From: Aurelia coerulea
Lineage: Eukaryota > Cnidaria > Scyphozoa > Semaeostomeae > Ulmaridae
Reading direction: 5' to 3'
Length of the DNA stretch: 64,000 nt
Assembly (NCBI GenBank): GCA_039566865.1
Contig: CM076947.1
Span: 18,167,501-18,231,500 of the forward strand
Position 1 is the stretch's first letter. Each line of letters opens with the position of its first letter. Shown here in pieces: positions 9,524-22,384 of the stretch. The position numbers were made by a program, and so were the translations under genes. The notes under the pieces were generated by a model that saw only the letters and a program-made list of their open reading frames with translations, made no database searches and was not told the DNA's origin.

Positions 9524-10962
9524 GGCATTTTAGCATGCCTAAGTGACGTATGATTTGCCTCCGCAGTTAATACGAAATGTAGGAATGCTACCCCGTAACT
9601 AAAATTACTTTTATCCCTACAACCGTGGGCTCAGTGGGCTTCTTTTGTTCTCTATTGTTCTACCATTGGCTCACTGTTGGCTTCCATTGTAATGAGCCCA
9701 TGCAAAGCCAACCAGTTCATGGACTGTATACATGTGTTCAAAATGATTTGAAACTACGCGCCAAAATACTTTGTCATTTTAGCATGCCTAAGTGACGTAT
9801 GATTTGCCTCCGCAGTTCATACGAAATGTAGGAATGCTACCCCGTAACTAAAATTACTTTTATCCCTACAACCGTGGGCTCAGTGGGCTTCTTTTGTTCT
9901 CTATTGTTCTACCATTGGCTCACTGTTGGCTTCCATTGTAATGAGCCCATGCAAAGCCAACCAGTTCATGGACTGTATACATGTGTTCAAAATGATTTGA
10001 AACTACGCGCCAAAATACTTTGTCATTTTAGCATGCCTAAGTGACGTATGATTTGCCTCCGCAGTTCATACGAAATGTAGGAATGCTACCCCGTATCTAA
10101 AATTACTTTTATCCCTACAACCGTGGGCTCAGTGGGCTTCTTTTGTTCTCTATTGTTCTACCATTGGCTCACTGTTGGCTTCCATTGTAATGAGCCCATG
10201 CAAAGCCAACCAGTTCATGGACTGTATACATGTGTTCAAAATGATTTGAAACTACGCGCCAAAATACTTTGTCATTTTAGCATGCCTAAGTGACGTATGA
10301 TTTGCCTCCGCAGTTCATACGAAATGTAGGAATGCTACCCCGTATCTAAAATTACTTTTATCCCTACAACCGTGGGCTCAGTGGGCTTCTTTTGTTCTCT
10401 ATTGTTCTACCATTGGCTCACTGTTGGCTTCCATTGTAATGAGCCCATGCAAAGCCAACCAGTTCATGGACTGTATACATGTGTTCAAAATGATTTGAAA
10501 CTACGCGCCAAAATACTTTGTCATTTTAGCATGCCTAAGTGACGTATGATTTGCCTCCGCAGTTCATACGAAATGTAGGAATGCTACCCCGTATCTAAAA
10601 TTACTTTTATCCCTACAACCGTGGGCTCAGTGGGCTTCTTTTGTTCTCTATTGTTCTACCATTGGCTCACTGTTGGCTTCCATTGTAATGAGCCCATGCA
10701 AAGCCAACCAGTTCATGGACTGTATACATGTGTTCAAAATGATTTGAAACTACGCGCCAAAGTACTTCGTCATTTTAGCATGCCTAAGTGACGTATGATT
10801 TGCCTCCGCAGTTCATACGAAATGTAGGAATGCTACCCCGTATCTAAAATTACTTTCATCCTTACAACCGTGGGCTCAGTGGGCTTCTTTTGTTCTCTAT
10901 TGTTCTACCATTGGCTCACTGTTGGCTTCCATTGTAATGAGCCCACGCAAAGCCAACGATTG
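9524..10962 (-). repeat. Array B: ~249-bp tandem units, inverted homologue of array A
   Basis: The marker 'gcctccgcagtt' recurs at 9557, 9806, 10055, 10304, 10553 and 10802, a strict 249-bp period. Read on the minus strand each unit follows array A in order: GGAGGCAAATCATACGTCA, the GCATGCTAAAATGA block, TTTTGGCGCG, and three TGAGCC cores in the same orientations. The shared segment around 'gaacaatagagaacaaaag' is the most conserved part. Units within B are almost identical but clearly diverged from A, so each array has been homogenised separately. The array lies upstream of the recombinase gene. Confidence 0.92.
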
Positions 10963-12330
<1,368 letters not shown>

Positions 12331-12499
12331 AGTAAAAACCCGCATATAAGAACCTTACATTTTGAAATCACTCTGTTTAGGTTCTTATGCATATGATACT
12401 ATTCTTGAAAACAGGATGCAAGGTTCTTAATGAGAGCACCTGGCTGTCAGAAATTGAACCTGATTAATCGTGAAGTTTTTCTCATATCGTATAGATCAT

Positions 12500-13208
12500 C
12501 AGTGGCGGACTGGCTACCATTCAACCCACCGGGAAAAGCAACCAAAAGGGCGCCAATAGGTGGTCACGCTGCTTAACTTTGGGGTTAGTGAACGGGCCCC
12601 GAAAAACTGTGTGTGGAAGAGAATCAGTTTTATTCAAAACTATCTCATAACATCTTTTTAAATCCCTCACCATGGACTCTGGAATGGCCTAAAAATGGGG
12701 TCCGGGCAGCGGCGTGGCCAGGGTAAATTAAGTGGAGGAGTTACTGAAATGAGGGGTTCTGGGGGCGAAGCCCCCAGGAAAATTTTCGGGGCCACGCCCT
12801 TTACTTTGGCTCAGAATGCCAGTGCTAAAATGGAAGATTTGACATTTCTCGGAAAATTTTTACCCAACCTATACCCAGATATCTTCTCTTCGGTTTTAAA
12901 GGAATCTCGAGGACCATTTACAATGTCGGAAAATGCCCCATTATGAATAATAAAGGCTTCTTTATACACAATTTGCTTTTGAGAAGAAGAAGATTCTCAT
13001 CTAAATAGACTGCATTTGCATTTGGAATACATGAAAAATATGTATTACTTTCCGACAGGTCAATTGATGGCTGTAATCATTTTTAGTTCTGTACGATGAT
13101 TGTTTTGCCTTTGCCTTTTAAAATAACAATTTCTTAAAAAAAAACAAACTTGAGGCAAAGGGCGCACCGGGAAATTTCCCGGTGTCCCGGTGGGCCAGTC
13201 CGCTTCTG
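12500..13208. mobile_element. Non-autonomous hAT-type element with 8-bp TSD
   Basis: The ends CAGTGGCGGACTGGC and GCCAGTCCGCTTCTG are inverted repeats. They are flanked by a perfect 8-bp duplication TAGATCAT (12492-12499 and 13209-13216), the hAT signature. Inside (12710-12800) is a second element-like patch with GGGGGCGAAGCCCCC followed by 'ggaaaatttt', also found near 17410. No transposase. Confidence 0.85.
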
Positions 13209-13216
13209 TAGATCAT

Positions 13217-14687
13217 CAACACTCTTCAGCTATTTCATTCAAACTTGTTGATTGCATTATTGTCGGGAAACGATATGCACCTATTCCGAGGAAACTCGTG
13301 CGTTTCTCCGTGCAGTGGATTGAAGCTCATATCATGTGCCTGTCAGAGCTCTAACCCCTAAAACGCTACTGGTACCGCTAAGGGGGGGGGGGCACATAAG
13401 TTTCCTTGGACAAAGCGTTTCTCGTATCCCGGGAAAATTTATCTTAGCAAACCGGCTGTTCGAGTTAATGCTTCTGGGCTTAAGCTAAATCATTACAGGA
13501 TCAAAATTCAACCATCTATTCTCAGACTGCTCAATAATAAATTAAACTAGATTGAAGCCTAAATATTTCATTATATTTCATATCCAAACTTTTACTCCCA
13601 AACATCTGGAGAGTAGATTGCTTTAAAAAAATTCGGGAAATCTCAAGCAGTTTTTTGTCCTCGTTGCGTTTTATGAAGGTAGGTAAAATTTAGGAAAATC
13701 TTCACGGGTTTCTTTTGCCTCCTTCGCTTTTTAGCCGTCTGATTGGTCCGTGAAAATGAGGCTTTGGCGGTTTCGACCATGGGCCACGAGCAATCGGCTA
13801 TGTACGACGAATGATTCCTATGCTCCTGAGATCTATTAGATTCGATTTTCAGACCTTTACTTCAAATATGCTCAATGAGCGGAGCTCCTGCATGCACGTC
13901 GTCAAGGCAATGAAACAAAGTGTCAACCCAGTTTTTGTGTTGCTCATCCGGAGATTCCCCTCCATCACGATGATGCAGAAAGGCGTACTAATCTCTCTGG
14001 CTTTGCCTTCAACATGAAGATGCGATGTTAGGACTAATAACTCCATCTTCAGATTAATGATTTCTTCCTACGATATGCCAAACTGTAAGTTGAAATGTCT
14101 AGCATGTACCTAGAATGAATAGAAATTGCCAGATAACGAACTTTTTTGTCTGCGTTCAATCAAACGCCGGAACTTTTTTTTGGGACACCCGGTATTTCAT
14201 ATTTGATGCAACTTCTCTTGCAGGAGCAAGTCAGTGATTGATTTCCGTATTATTTCCCCAAGAGGATGCGAGCTGCCAGTCAGCCATTTTTAGTTTCATT
14301 TCGATCTGGCGAAAACCATGGAACGATTTCCTACAGATCGAGTGATGTCATTTTGACGTCGAGCACCGGTCAGCCCCGCTATTTGATAGACTTATGACAA
14401 TGAGTCCTTGTTTTCGCTCCATTACCCCCTCCCCCCCACACTACCCATTCCGCTTCAACGAAGGACTCATAATCAAACATACATTATTTTGAGACTAATT
14501 CCCGCAAGCCAGCTGCTCCATGCGAAAAGGTGGAATCTAGAATGGCATAAGTGAAAAGCCGGACTACCGGAATACGACAATGGATATGAAGCAGTGCACT
14601 TATTACATTTGTTGTACTTTCATTCATTGACAGAGTGACTCGAGAATCGACTTCAACTTTAATTCAATTCAATATATTCAATTTAAT
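13217..14687. other. No gene recognised
   Basis: No protein-like frame. There is a G9-10 run at about 13381 and a C-rich run near 14430; nothing else I can name. Confidence 0.5.
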
Positions 14688-14689
14688 AG

Positions 14690-15051
14690 ACCGGGACCAA
14701 CCTCGTTCCCAAGGGTATCTGTTGTTTTTAATAGGAGGCTAGACCTCAACAGATACCCTTAGGACCGGTTTACAAATTTTGTCAATTTTGATCGGAGGTC
14801 CTTTCGAATCCCATCTTCGACATTTTCGAATTATAGATTCCATGGTTCGAACAGCACTCATTGTATCCAGAGCCATTCAAATGTTCTTTATTTCGACTGA
14901 ACGCCAGGGCTTCAAAGGTGAGAAACTTCTTTTGTTCCGAAAAGAGCCAATCAAATAGCAAAATAACCTAACAGGCTCCAGGGTCAATGTAGGCGTTGAA
15001 GTTTATGGAAAACCTTCATTGTCACTGGGTACGAGGTTGGACCGGGACTAA
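14690..15051. mobile_element. MITE-like inverted repeat element
   Basis: 'gaccgggaccaacctcgtt' near 14691 is mirrored by 'acgaggttggaccgggac' near 15031. An inner hairpin pairs 'aagggtatctgttg' (about 14720) with 'caacagataccctta' (about 14748). No coding sequence; target duplication not clear. Confidence 0.6.
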
Positions 15052-15788
15052 AGTAGTTAATATACTATGAAGTTTTCGTCACTTTGAAGCACTTTCGTCT
15101 CGTCATAAAATTGTTTGGAAGACAAGAATAGCAAGAGTTGGAAGTTGAGGCAATGAGGAGAAGGATTTTGTTATTAATTTATTGGATACTTGTTTGTTTG
15201 CATACACTAAACAAATGGAGTGTGAATTGATAAGCATTTATGGGAACCTCGGTAAGTTTTGATTTGTATTCTTTGTCTTCACAAACTTTGTCTTCATTCC
15301 TTGACCAAACTAGGCCAACCCGACCAAGGATTTTGGAAATCGATGACATGCTGTTCTTGAATGTCAAGTTTTATTCTTTATCTGCTCGATTTTTGCTGTT
15401 TTCCAAGTATTTATCATATGTTTATACCATAAAAACGCTTGCATCAACTTCAAACTGGCATAATTTCATAAATATTTGGAATATCAGGAAAGTTCGCGAG
15501 GAAAATATGCTCCTAGGCTTGCTGAATACGTGCAAGGAAAAATATTTTCAAAATTTTGTAACAAATTTTACACCGGGCTTTTTTAGAAGGAAGGGGTAAA
15601 AACCGGCCAAAAGGGGGCGTTTCCCGTCATGTGACCACATATTCTCCAACGGCATTGGCCTTCAAGGTGTGAAAATTTTTAGGGTGTGTCTGGCCGTCAG
15701 CCAATCAAAGAAATGGAGCCTTTGCTATGCAAATTAGTGTGTGATGAACCTCTAAGTGATGCTACTTTTGTCAATGGACCGTGGATAG
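15052..15788. other. No gene recognised
   Basis: AT-rich. The longest open frame (15240-15599) has no recognisable domain and an unconvincing composition. Confidence 0.45.
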
Positions 15789-16133
15789 CAGGGACCGCGC
15801 AGCCATTGGGCTAGGGGGGGCTAAAGCCTCCCCCCACTTTTTCAAAGATAGGTCTGAAAATTTTCACAAATATGGAATTTGCAATATTTTCATACACGCA
15901 ACTGCTGCATTTGCTGAGAGACCTTCTCAATGGCTAGATGTCTCAAAACCTGACTTCATTCAACTATGAAGCAAGCAAATGTCAACAATCTAGCAATATT
16001 GAACTTTCATAAACAACGAGCAAACACAATGTCCCCCTTGGACATTGCTAACGATTTCGTTAAAAATTAGAATTTTTTGCTCGCTTCGCTCCCCGTTCAG
16101 CCCCCCCATTTTGAAACCGCTGCGCGGTCCCTG
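15789..16133. mobile_element. MITE with perfect 15-bp terminal inverted repeats
   Basis: CAGGGACCGCGCAGC at 15789-15803 is exactly inverted at 16119-16133. The ends are followed by G/C-run hairpins typical of small hAT-related elements. The right end abuts the truncated BEL/Pao pol reading frame, so BEL sequence is lost or displaced on the left. No clear target duplication. Confidence 0.75.
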
Positions 16134-17310
16134 TCTGGACCTCTGAAAGGTAAGACCTTGAATTCTACTGAAAATGTCAATGTGAATTTTGTACCTTTGT
16201 CTTCATTGCCTGCAAAGACTGACAAACAGAGGATTGATGAGGAAGTAAACAAATTGTGGGATTTGGATTCCATTGGAATTAGGCCAGAGAATGCAGTGCA
16301 TGTGCAGGTCATTGACAACATATATTTCACAGGAAAAAGGTATTCTGTGGGTCTTCCATGGAAAGCTGGACACAAAGCTCTTCCTACAAACTATAAGAAC
16401 AGCCTGATGAGATTGAAGAGTTTGGGTAAGAAACTCAGAAAATATCGTCAAACTCTTGATAAATATAATGATATACATACTGAGCAGGTTGCCTCTGGAA
16501 TAATAGAGCAGGTGACAGAGCTGGAACCAGCCGAGAGGACATTTTATCTGCCACACATGGCAGTGATAAGAGCTGAAGCAGAAACTACCAAGGTGAGAAT
16601 TGTTTATGACGCATCTTGTAGAGATAGGAAAACAGGAACCTCACTCAATGATTGTCTCCATGTGGGGCCACCTTTGACACCCCTCATATTTGACATACTT
16701 CTTCGTTTCAGAGAACACAGAATTGCATTGGTAGGAGACATTGAGAAGGCTTTTTTAAACATTGAGGTTCACCCTGTTGATCGCGATTGCTTGAGATTTT
16801 TGTGGTTTAAAGATTGTAGGTCAGAAGATTCTGAGATTATTGTGCTGCGATTCCGTAGGGTGGCATTTAGAGTAAATTCCTCGCCTTTCCTATTAAACGC
16901 AGTACTCCGCGACCATATTGAGACATACAAGGCATCTGACCCTGAATTTACATCTACATTGATTGAATCTTTCTATGTTGATGATTTCGTTTCAGGTTGT
17001 AGGAATGCAGATGAAGCCTTTACCCTGTACCAAAAAGCAAGTGACAGAATGAGAGAAGGGGGATTTAGGCTCAGGAAATGGAAAACAAATGATACTGAGT
17101 TAGCTGAAAAGATTGAAAAAAGTGAGAGTGAGAAAGTAGAAATGAAACAGAAACAAGAATCAGATGAGAGCTCTTATGCAAAGGAAACATTAGGCCAAAA
17201 TAACAACACAGAGGGAAAATGTAAGATCCTAGGAATGGCTTCGGATAACAAAGAGGACACATTAGAGTTTGATCTTACCAAGGTAACAAAAGATGCAAAC
17301 ACAGAAAGAC
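16134..17310 (+). pseudogene. pol: BEL/Pao LTR retrotransposon pol, reverse transcriptase part
   Basis: An open frame of about 390 codons carries the BEL/Pao reverse transcriptase. It has a spacer with EEVNKLWDLDSIGI, then VRIVYDASCRD, LVGDIEKAFLNI with the first catalytic Asp (about 16735), and FYVDDF at about 16972 as the catalytic box (YVDD). The frame is open on the left up to the MITE at 15789-16133, so gag and protease are missing. On the right it runs into an inserted DNA element after LEFDLTKVTKDAN. The RT-to-RNase H connection is absent; pol resumes at about 20360. The element is dead. The BEL/Pao assignment rests on the RT text and on the BEL-type integrase further on. Confidence 0.85.
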
Positions 17311-17311
17311 C

Positions 17312-19313
17312 CAGGAGCGGATCCAGGGAAAAATCTGACTATAGCTGAAGGTGCTATGCGCCGAAGGCGCATCGGCGTAGGGGAGGTATGCGCCGAAGGC
17401 GCAGGGTATTGGGGGTCCGGGGGCGAAGCCCCCGGAAAAATTTTTGGGACCACGCCCTTCTGCATAAGGGGAAACGCCCTTATTTAAAGAGAAACCTCGT
17501 GGAAACGCCCTAAATAGTACTTATCCAAAAAGAATCTAAAGTCTCCTTAAAATGAGAATATCTCGTAAAACCCAATACGGTGTCTTAAATATCATAAAAA
17601 TATTTAAGACACCATACATGACTGACAAGGACTCATCACCAACCAGAGCAAAAGGTTTAAAGTGCCTTTCCAGAGAATCAAGACTCCAGGACGCTTGCTC
17701 TTATCAGACAAAATGTTTAATGTACTACACGTTTTTTATAAGAAACTATCTATTATATAAAAAACCAGCACTAATATGGCCAACATTTTGAGAAACTCCA
17801 GCACTATTGTCTGAGAAGTCCTGAGAAACATTTGTGAGTTAAATGCAAGAATGTTATGCCAAATATGTTGTTGAACTTTTAATATGAACTAAACGTACAT
17901 TTTTCGAGCAACATCTCAAAGTGAAGTTATAGCTGATGGCAATCAAGAATCAAACGTATCAAAAAGAGAGAAATAGGGTGGGTGGAGGATGGGTGTTTAC
18001 TATTTCCTCGTCAAGTTGTGTTAGGCCATGCATTCAATCATTCACACTGATCTAGGTTCCGTCCTTTAGCTTCTCTCCCGTCAAAGTCTCGATCTGATAT
18101 AAAACTTGCCTGCAACGAAACTGCCCCCAGTGTTCATTTGCAAAGCTTTGAATCAAATTCGTCCAGTTCCCCAACATATTCCCATTCAAAACTACCGTGG
18201 TCTAATGACAAAAGAGCCTTTCAGAATATTTGTTCACTCCATCACCCTTACAATGGTTTAATCAAGATCAGTGACAATGTAGAGAATACGGCCTATTAGA
18301 CCAAAGCATTGAACATAATAGCCCATTGCATGAGGATCCCCGCAGAACAATATCCCTTTGTTAGGGTCCTTTTGTCACAATTCTGTATGAAATTCATCCC
18401 AAGAGAAAACGTGACACATACATATTTCATTGACTCGATGGTAAAAATTGTTCAATGCTGCTCTGAGTTGATGAAGTGAAAGAATGAGGAGGAAAGAAAA
18501 TTAGCAATTGGAAAGCTGTGTAGCATACCGAATAGGGCAAAAGTTTTGAGGAGCCATTTCCAACTGCATCTTTGGGAACTGCAGTGCAGAAAGATCACAT
18601 TCCCTGGGCTGGGCTTAGGCCTAGCCTACGAACGTCTTGAGGACTCCTGCTTGCAAGCAAAATAGAATCCTTACTTCTCTATTCGGCTTTTCTCTCTTCC
18701 TCGGACAGCGTTGCTCTATGCTTCACTATTTCTTCAATCTCAAGTAAGGTTTCGTTCATTTTGAAAGGCTATTAGCAACGACGGCTTCTCACAGCTTCAT
18801 GTTGACCTCAAGTTCTCGAATAAAACAAAGTGCAGCTCTGGAGGCCAAAGTCCACTGTTGCTCCCGCCAAAATCGAGCATCAGTCAACTCTAACTCTGAT
18901 TGGCTATCACCCACATTTTCAAATTTCACTGTTGCTCCCGCTAAAATTTGCCTACAGAAGACCATAGCTGATTGAGCGTGGGATCGCAGTAATCTGCGGA
19001 CCACTATTGCTCGGAATGTCAGCCTTTGTTAAACCTCCTATCGACGGACAGAACAAAGGTAAATATCAAGCAAAGTGGTCTACCAAATATGCGTTCTCCT
19101 TCGCAGTAGTTCTTAACATCAAAGCTTAGTATACGGGGTATAAAGCCTAGTTTTAACTGCTGGAATCGACGTATTGCGACTTTAACGATGAGATGAATTC
19201 ATGGAAGGAAAATCTCTAAATTGAACAACTATATACACAAAAAATTATTACTATTGTTTTGAAAATCTGACTGTTGCTTGAGCATCAATAGCAATAGTCT
19301 GGATCCGCCTCTG
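17312..19313. mobile_element. DNA transposon insertion (hAT-like ends) within the BEL/Pao element
   Basis: CAGGAGCGGATCCAG at the left is inverted, with two mismatches, as CTGGATCCGCCTCTG ending at 19313. The left subterminal part has tandem 'gcgccgaaggcgc' hairpins and a GGGGGCGAAGCCCCC block shared with the element at 12500-13208. No transposase and no obvious 8-bp duplication; the interior may contain further insertions. Confidence 0.55.
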
Positions 19314-19540
19314 GCCAAGTAGTGGCGCAAAAATCCCCGTTTTTGGCCCACTAGTTTGGGCCCTTTTTGTTCAACTTATTTTGTCGTTTTACCCCTTTAG
19401 TGAAATTATGAGAGACATGGTCACTCTGCGTTAGATGCACCTTTCTGTTTGAGCATTCTAGACGTATTAGATAGAACTTGCTGTACAATTTATAGAAGGG
19501 TCATCCTTGGGTCTTCCATTCTCCAACACTGGCAAAAAGT

Positions 19541-19620
19541 GCTGTGGCGCAGTAGTGCAGTCAGAACATTCAGGTGGACAGGGCTCGATCCCACGTAGGG
19601 CCCCACCACTTGAACGTCAT
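19541..19620 (+). repeat. tRNA-derived SINE fragment
   Basis: Pol III-type internal promoter: an A-box-like TGGCGCAGTAGTG and a B-box-like GGCTCGATCCC about 35 bp later, then 'ccccaccact'. It matches the SINE at 26700-26850. Confidence 0.6.
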
Positions 19621-20360
19621 GACAAGGAAGGGTTGCATATTGGATTAGCTCTTCTTTGTTTCTACAATCACAGAGCTTGGCTTTGTGCTAAGAACCGTAA
19701 CTTCACCTTCTAACTACTCAGTTCTGGGCTGTTCTAAATAACGAAATGGGGAGTTCTAAAACCTCAGTTTTTGGATATTTTACTCGAAAGTTTGCGGTCC
19801 TCAAAAAATTTCCCAACATTCTCTGCAATGCTTGTTTGAGAAAATTTCGCACCATGAACCAAATTCTTTTCTCTAAATGCTGATAATGCAATGCTAATGG
19901 TATTTCACACAGTGCGGAGCCCATTCAAGTGTGGGCAAGGTTGGCAGGGGAGCGCTCTCCTCAGGTCTCACAAAGATAGCTCTTTGAATTCTACAAAATC
20001 CTTTAAGAAAGTAGCACAGGGGCAATAAGCAATTACAAACTTCTCCCTAACCGATTTGAAGCATATCTAAGTAACAGAAACCAAAATTTTTCGCTTGCAT
20101 GTTTACAAAGTTTTCCGTTTTCTACCAATGAGTTTCACTTCTATTTCATTGGATCACTTCTATGAAAGATGTTTGAGGAAATCCTCATCAAGAATTTATA
20201 AATGAAATGAAATTTGCCAGTTCAAAATTTTCCGTATGATGATCCCTGAATAGCACATGGTCACGCTGTATGCTGTATTCGTATATTTGCACCATCTTTT
20301 TTGCCGCGGAAAATGGGCCCTAGTGGTTAGTTTGGCCCACTAGTCAAATTTCCTTAAAAG
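19621..20360. other. No gene recognised
   Basis: Sequence between the SINE and the resumption of BEL/Pao pol. 'ggcccactagt' occurs near both 19348 and 20333 and may mark the ends of another insertion (about 19320-20345). Confidence 0.4.
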
Positions 20361-20363
20361 ATG

Positions 20364-20998
20364 CCCTGGCTTGTAGACACTGTATGCAAAGCCATGAGTT
20401 CTCAAATCAAAATTGATTGTGTTAGATATTGGCTAGACAGTAAAACTGCCCTGTACTGGGTATATAACAATGGCGAATGGAAACAGTGGGTACAGTTCAG
20501 AATGGCAGAGATTTTGAGATTATCAAAGAAGGAAGAGTGGGGACATGTAGGGGGGAAGGAAAACCCTGCAGATTTAGGCTCCCGGAGAGTTACCGCTATT
20601 CAGCTGAAGAATAGTGATCTGTGGTGGAAAGGTCCACAATGGCTTAGGAAAGGCAAACATTGTTGGCCCAAAGGATTAATCCTAGACAATTCAGAAGAAG
20701 TGAAGAGTGAGAAAAAGAAAGTGAATGTAATGATTGCAGTGACAGAAAGACCTGTAGGAGTGAGCCAAGTGATAGACATCAACAAGTACAGCACACTAAG
20801 AAAGCTTCTCAGAGTTACAGCTTGGGTGATGAGATTTGTAGAGAATGTGAAGGCTAGAAGGGATGGAAAGAACTTGAATGGGGAAAGTTTGAATGCAAAA
20901 GAAATCATGAGTGCTGAAAAATTGTGGATTAAGGATGTTCAGTCAACACTGACACAAAATTCATCATTCAAAAGACACAGAATCATCTTGGAATTGTG
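20364..20998 (+). pseudogene. pol: BEL/Pao pol, RNase H and linker part
   Basis: The frame carries YWLDSKTALYWV followed by GGKENPADLGSRR, the C-terminal half of the BEL/Pao RNase H region. A basic linker leads to the integrase. It ends at a TGA (20996-20998), directly followed by the integrase zinc-finger frame, so this stop is a decay mutation. The sequence joining it to the RT part at 17310 is missing. Confidence 0.8.
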
Positions 20999-22365
20999 AA
21001 AATGGATGGTACTCTGGTATGTAAGGGAAGGTTAGAAAGATCAGATTTGAGTTCAGAGGCCAAATACCCCATCTATCTCCCAAAAGATCATAGGTTTACA
21101 GAACTTGTCGTGGAAGATTGCCATCTTAGAGTTTTTCATTGCATGGTCAAAGCTACCTTGGCAGAACTCAGATCCAGATTCTGGGTCTCCAAGGGTAGAC
21201 AGTTCGTGAAAAAAGTACTAAAATGTTGTTTTATTTGCAGGAAACTCGAAGGAAAACCATTTCATTCACCACCAACAGCAGCAATGCCAGAATACAGAGT
21301 GACGCAAGCTGCACCGTTCAGCAATGTTGGCATTGATTTCGCCGGACCACTGTATGTCAAAGAGAAACGTGGTGAGTTAAAGAAAGTTTACATTTGTTTG
21401 TTTGTTTGTTGTATGACACGAGCTTTACACAAGATCTTTCAGCGCCTACATTTCTAAATTGTTTGCGCCAGCTTTGTGCTAGGAGAGGTACACCAGGTAT
21501 TATCAATTCTGATAATGCAAAGACTTTTAAGTCAAGTTCCAAGCTTTTGAAGAAGTTCTTTAAAGATCAGAGTGTGAAAGATTTCCTTGATTCAAGAAGA
21601 CTGCAATGGAAGTTCAACATAGAGTTGAGTCCGTGGCAAGGAGGCCATTCCGAACGTATGGTAAGAAGTGTAAAAAGGTGTTTGAAGAAAGTTCTTGGCA
21701 ATGCCAGAATTTCCTTTGACGAGCTTAACACCGTATTATCTGAAGTTGAATGCATTTTAAACTCACGGCCACTTTCGAACATGTCGGATGAGGCAGATGG
21801 AGAAGTTTTGACTCCATCTCACTTGTTAGTTGGACGTAGATTGTTGACTTTGCCTACAGGAGTAGAAACTAATTTGAAACTTGATGAGTCTGATAATCAG
21901 TATGCTATTTCCAAACGTTTCTTGCACCTAAAGTGATTGTTGAGTCATTTTTGGAATAGGTGGAGACGTGAGTATCTTAATGATTTGAGAGAGACTCACA
22001 AATTGAGCAACAACAAATCAGTTGACATCAATCCAGGAGATGTTGTTTTGGTACATGGAGATAGCGCAAAGAGAGCACAATGGAAAGTTGCTATTGTTGA
22101 AGATCTGATCAGAGGAAAAGACAATGAGGTACGCGGTGCACGAATTCGCAAAGCTGGAAAGGGTAAGAATGAAATTATGAATCGCCCTGTACAGAAATTG
22201 ATTCCTTTAAAGTGTGCAGTAAGAGATGGTCAGAAAAGAAAGAATGGAGAGGAGAGTAAAAAGAGAGATGAGGAAATGGTGGAGGATTTGCCTGTGCGCA
22301 AGCGTCCCGAGAGGGCGGCTGCTAAGGATGCGCGTCTTAAGACCCGGTTCATGCTTGACTCCTAG
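20999..22365 (+). pseudogene. pol: BEL/Pao pol, integrase and C-terminal part
   Basis: The DDE integrase domain is present in pieces. First comes an HHCC-type finger (CHLRVFH ... CCFICRK) and the first catalytic Asp in NVGIDFAGP (about 21330). A frameshift lies near 21410-21430. Then come the second Asp in INSDNAK (about 21508), the Glu in GGHSERMVRS (about 21646), and the BEL-type ILNSRPLS and LTPSHLLVGR. A stop at 21934-21936 splits off the C-terminus (WNRWRREYL, then the SH3-like NPGDVVLVHGD). The frame ends at 22365, twenty bases before the 3' LTR. Confidence 0.85.
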
Positions 22366-22384
22366 AGAGCCAAGAAGGGGGGAG

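Noticed and set aside
5826..10962. CRISPR array or bacterial contamination for the tandem arrays
   Set aside because: Units are ~250 bp without repeat-spacer structure, no cas genes are present, and the neighbourhood is full of animal retroelements and GT-AG introns.
2718..10962. Integrated ordinary papilloma-, polyoma- or parvovirus genome
   Set aside because: Only the SF3 motifs match. No capsid frame, no HUH nickase, no viral hairpin ends, and a tyrosine recombinase, which these families lack, is present.
5826..10962. Arrays A and B as simple terminal inverted repeats of a transposon containing only the recombinase
   Set aside because: Not excluded, but tandem periodicity, motif conservation and independent homogenisation fit functional arrays better, and the helicase gene is directly adjacent and intact.
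16077..16133. Start of the BEL pol frame at 16077
   Set aside because: The first ~19 codons lie inside the MITE end; true BEL coding sequence begins at about 16134.
17312..19313. 8-bp target duplication for this element
   Set aside because: Flanks 'gaaagacc' and 'gccaagta' do not match, so the border or a later deletion is unresolved.
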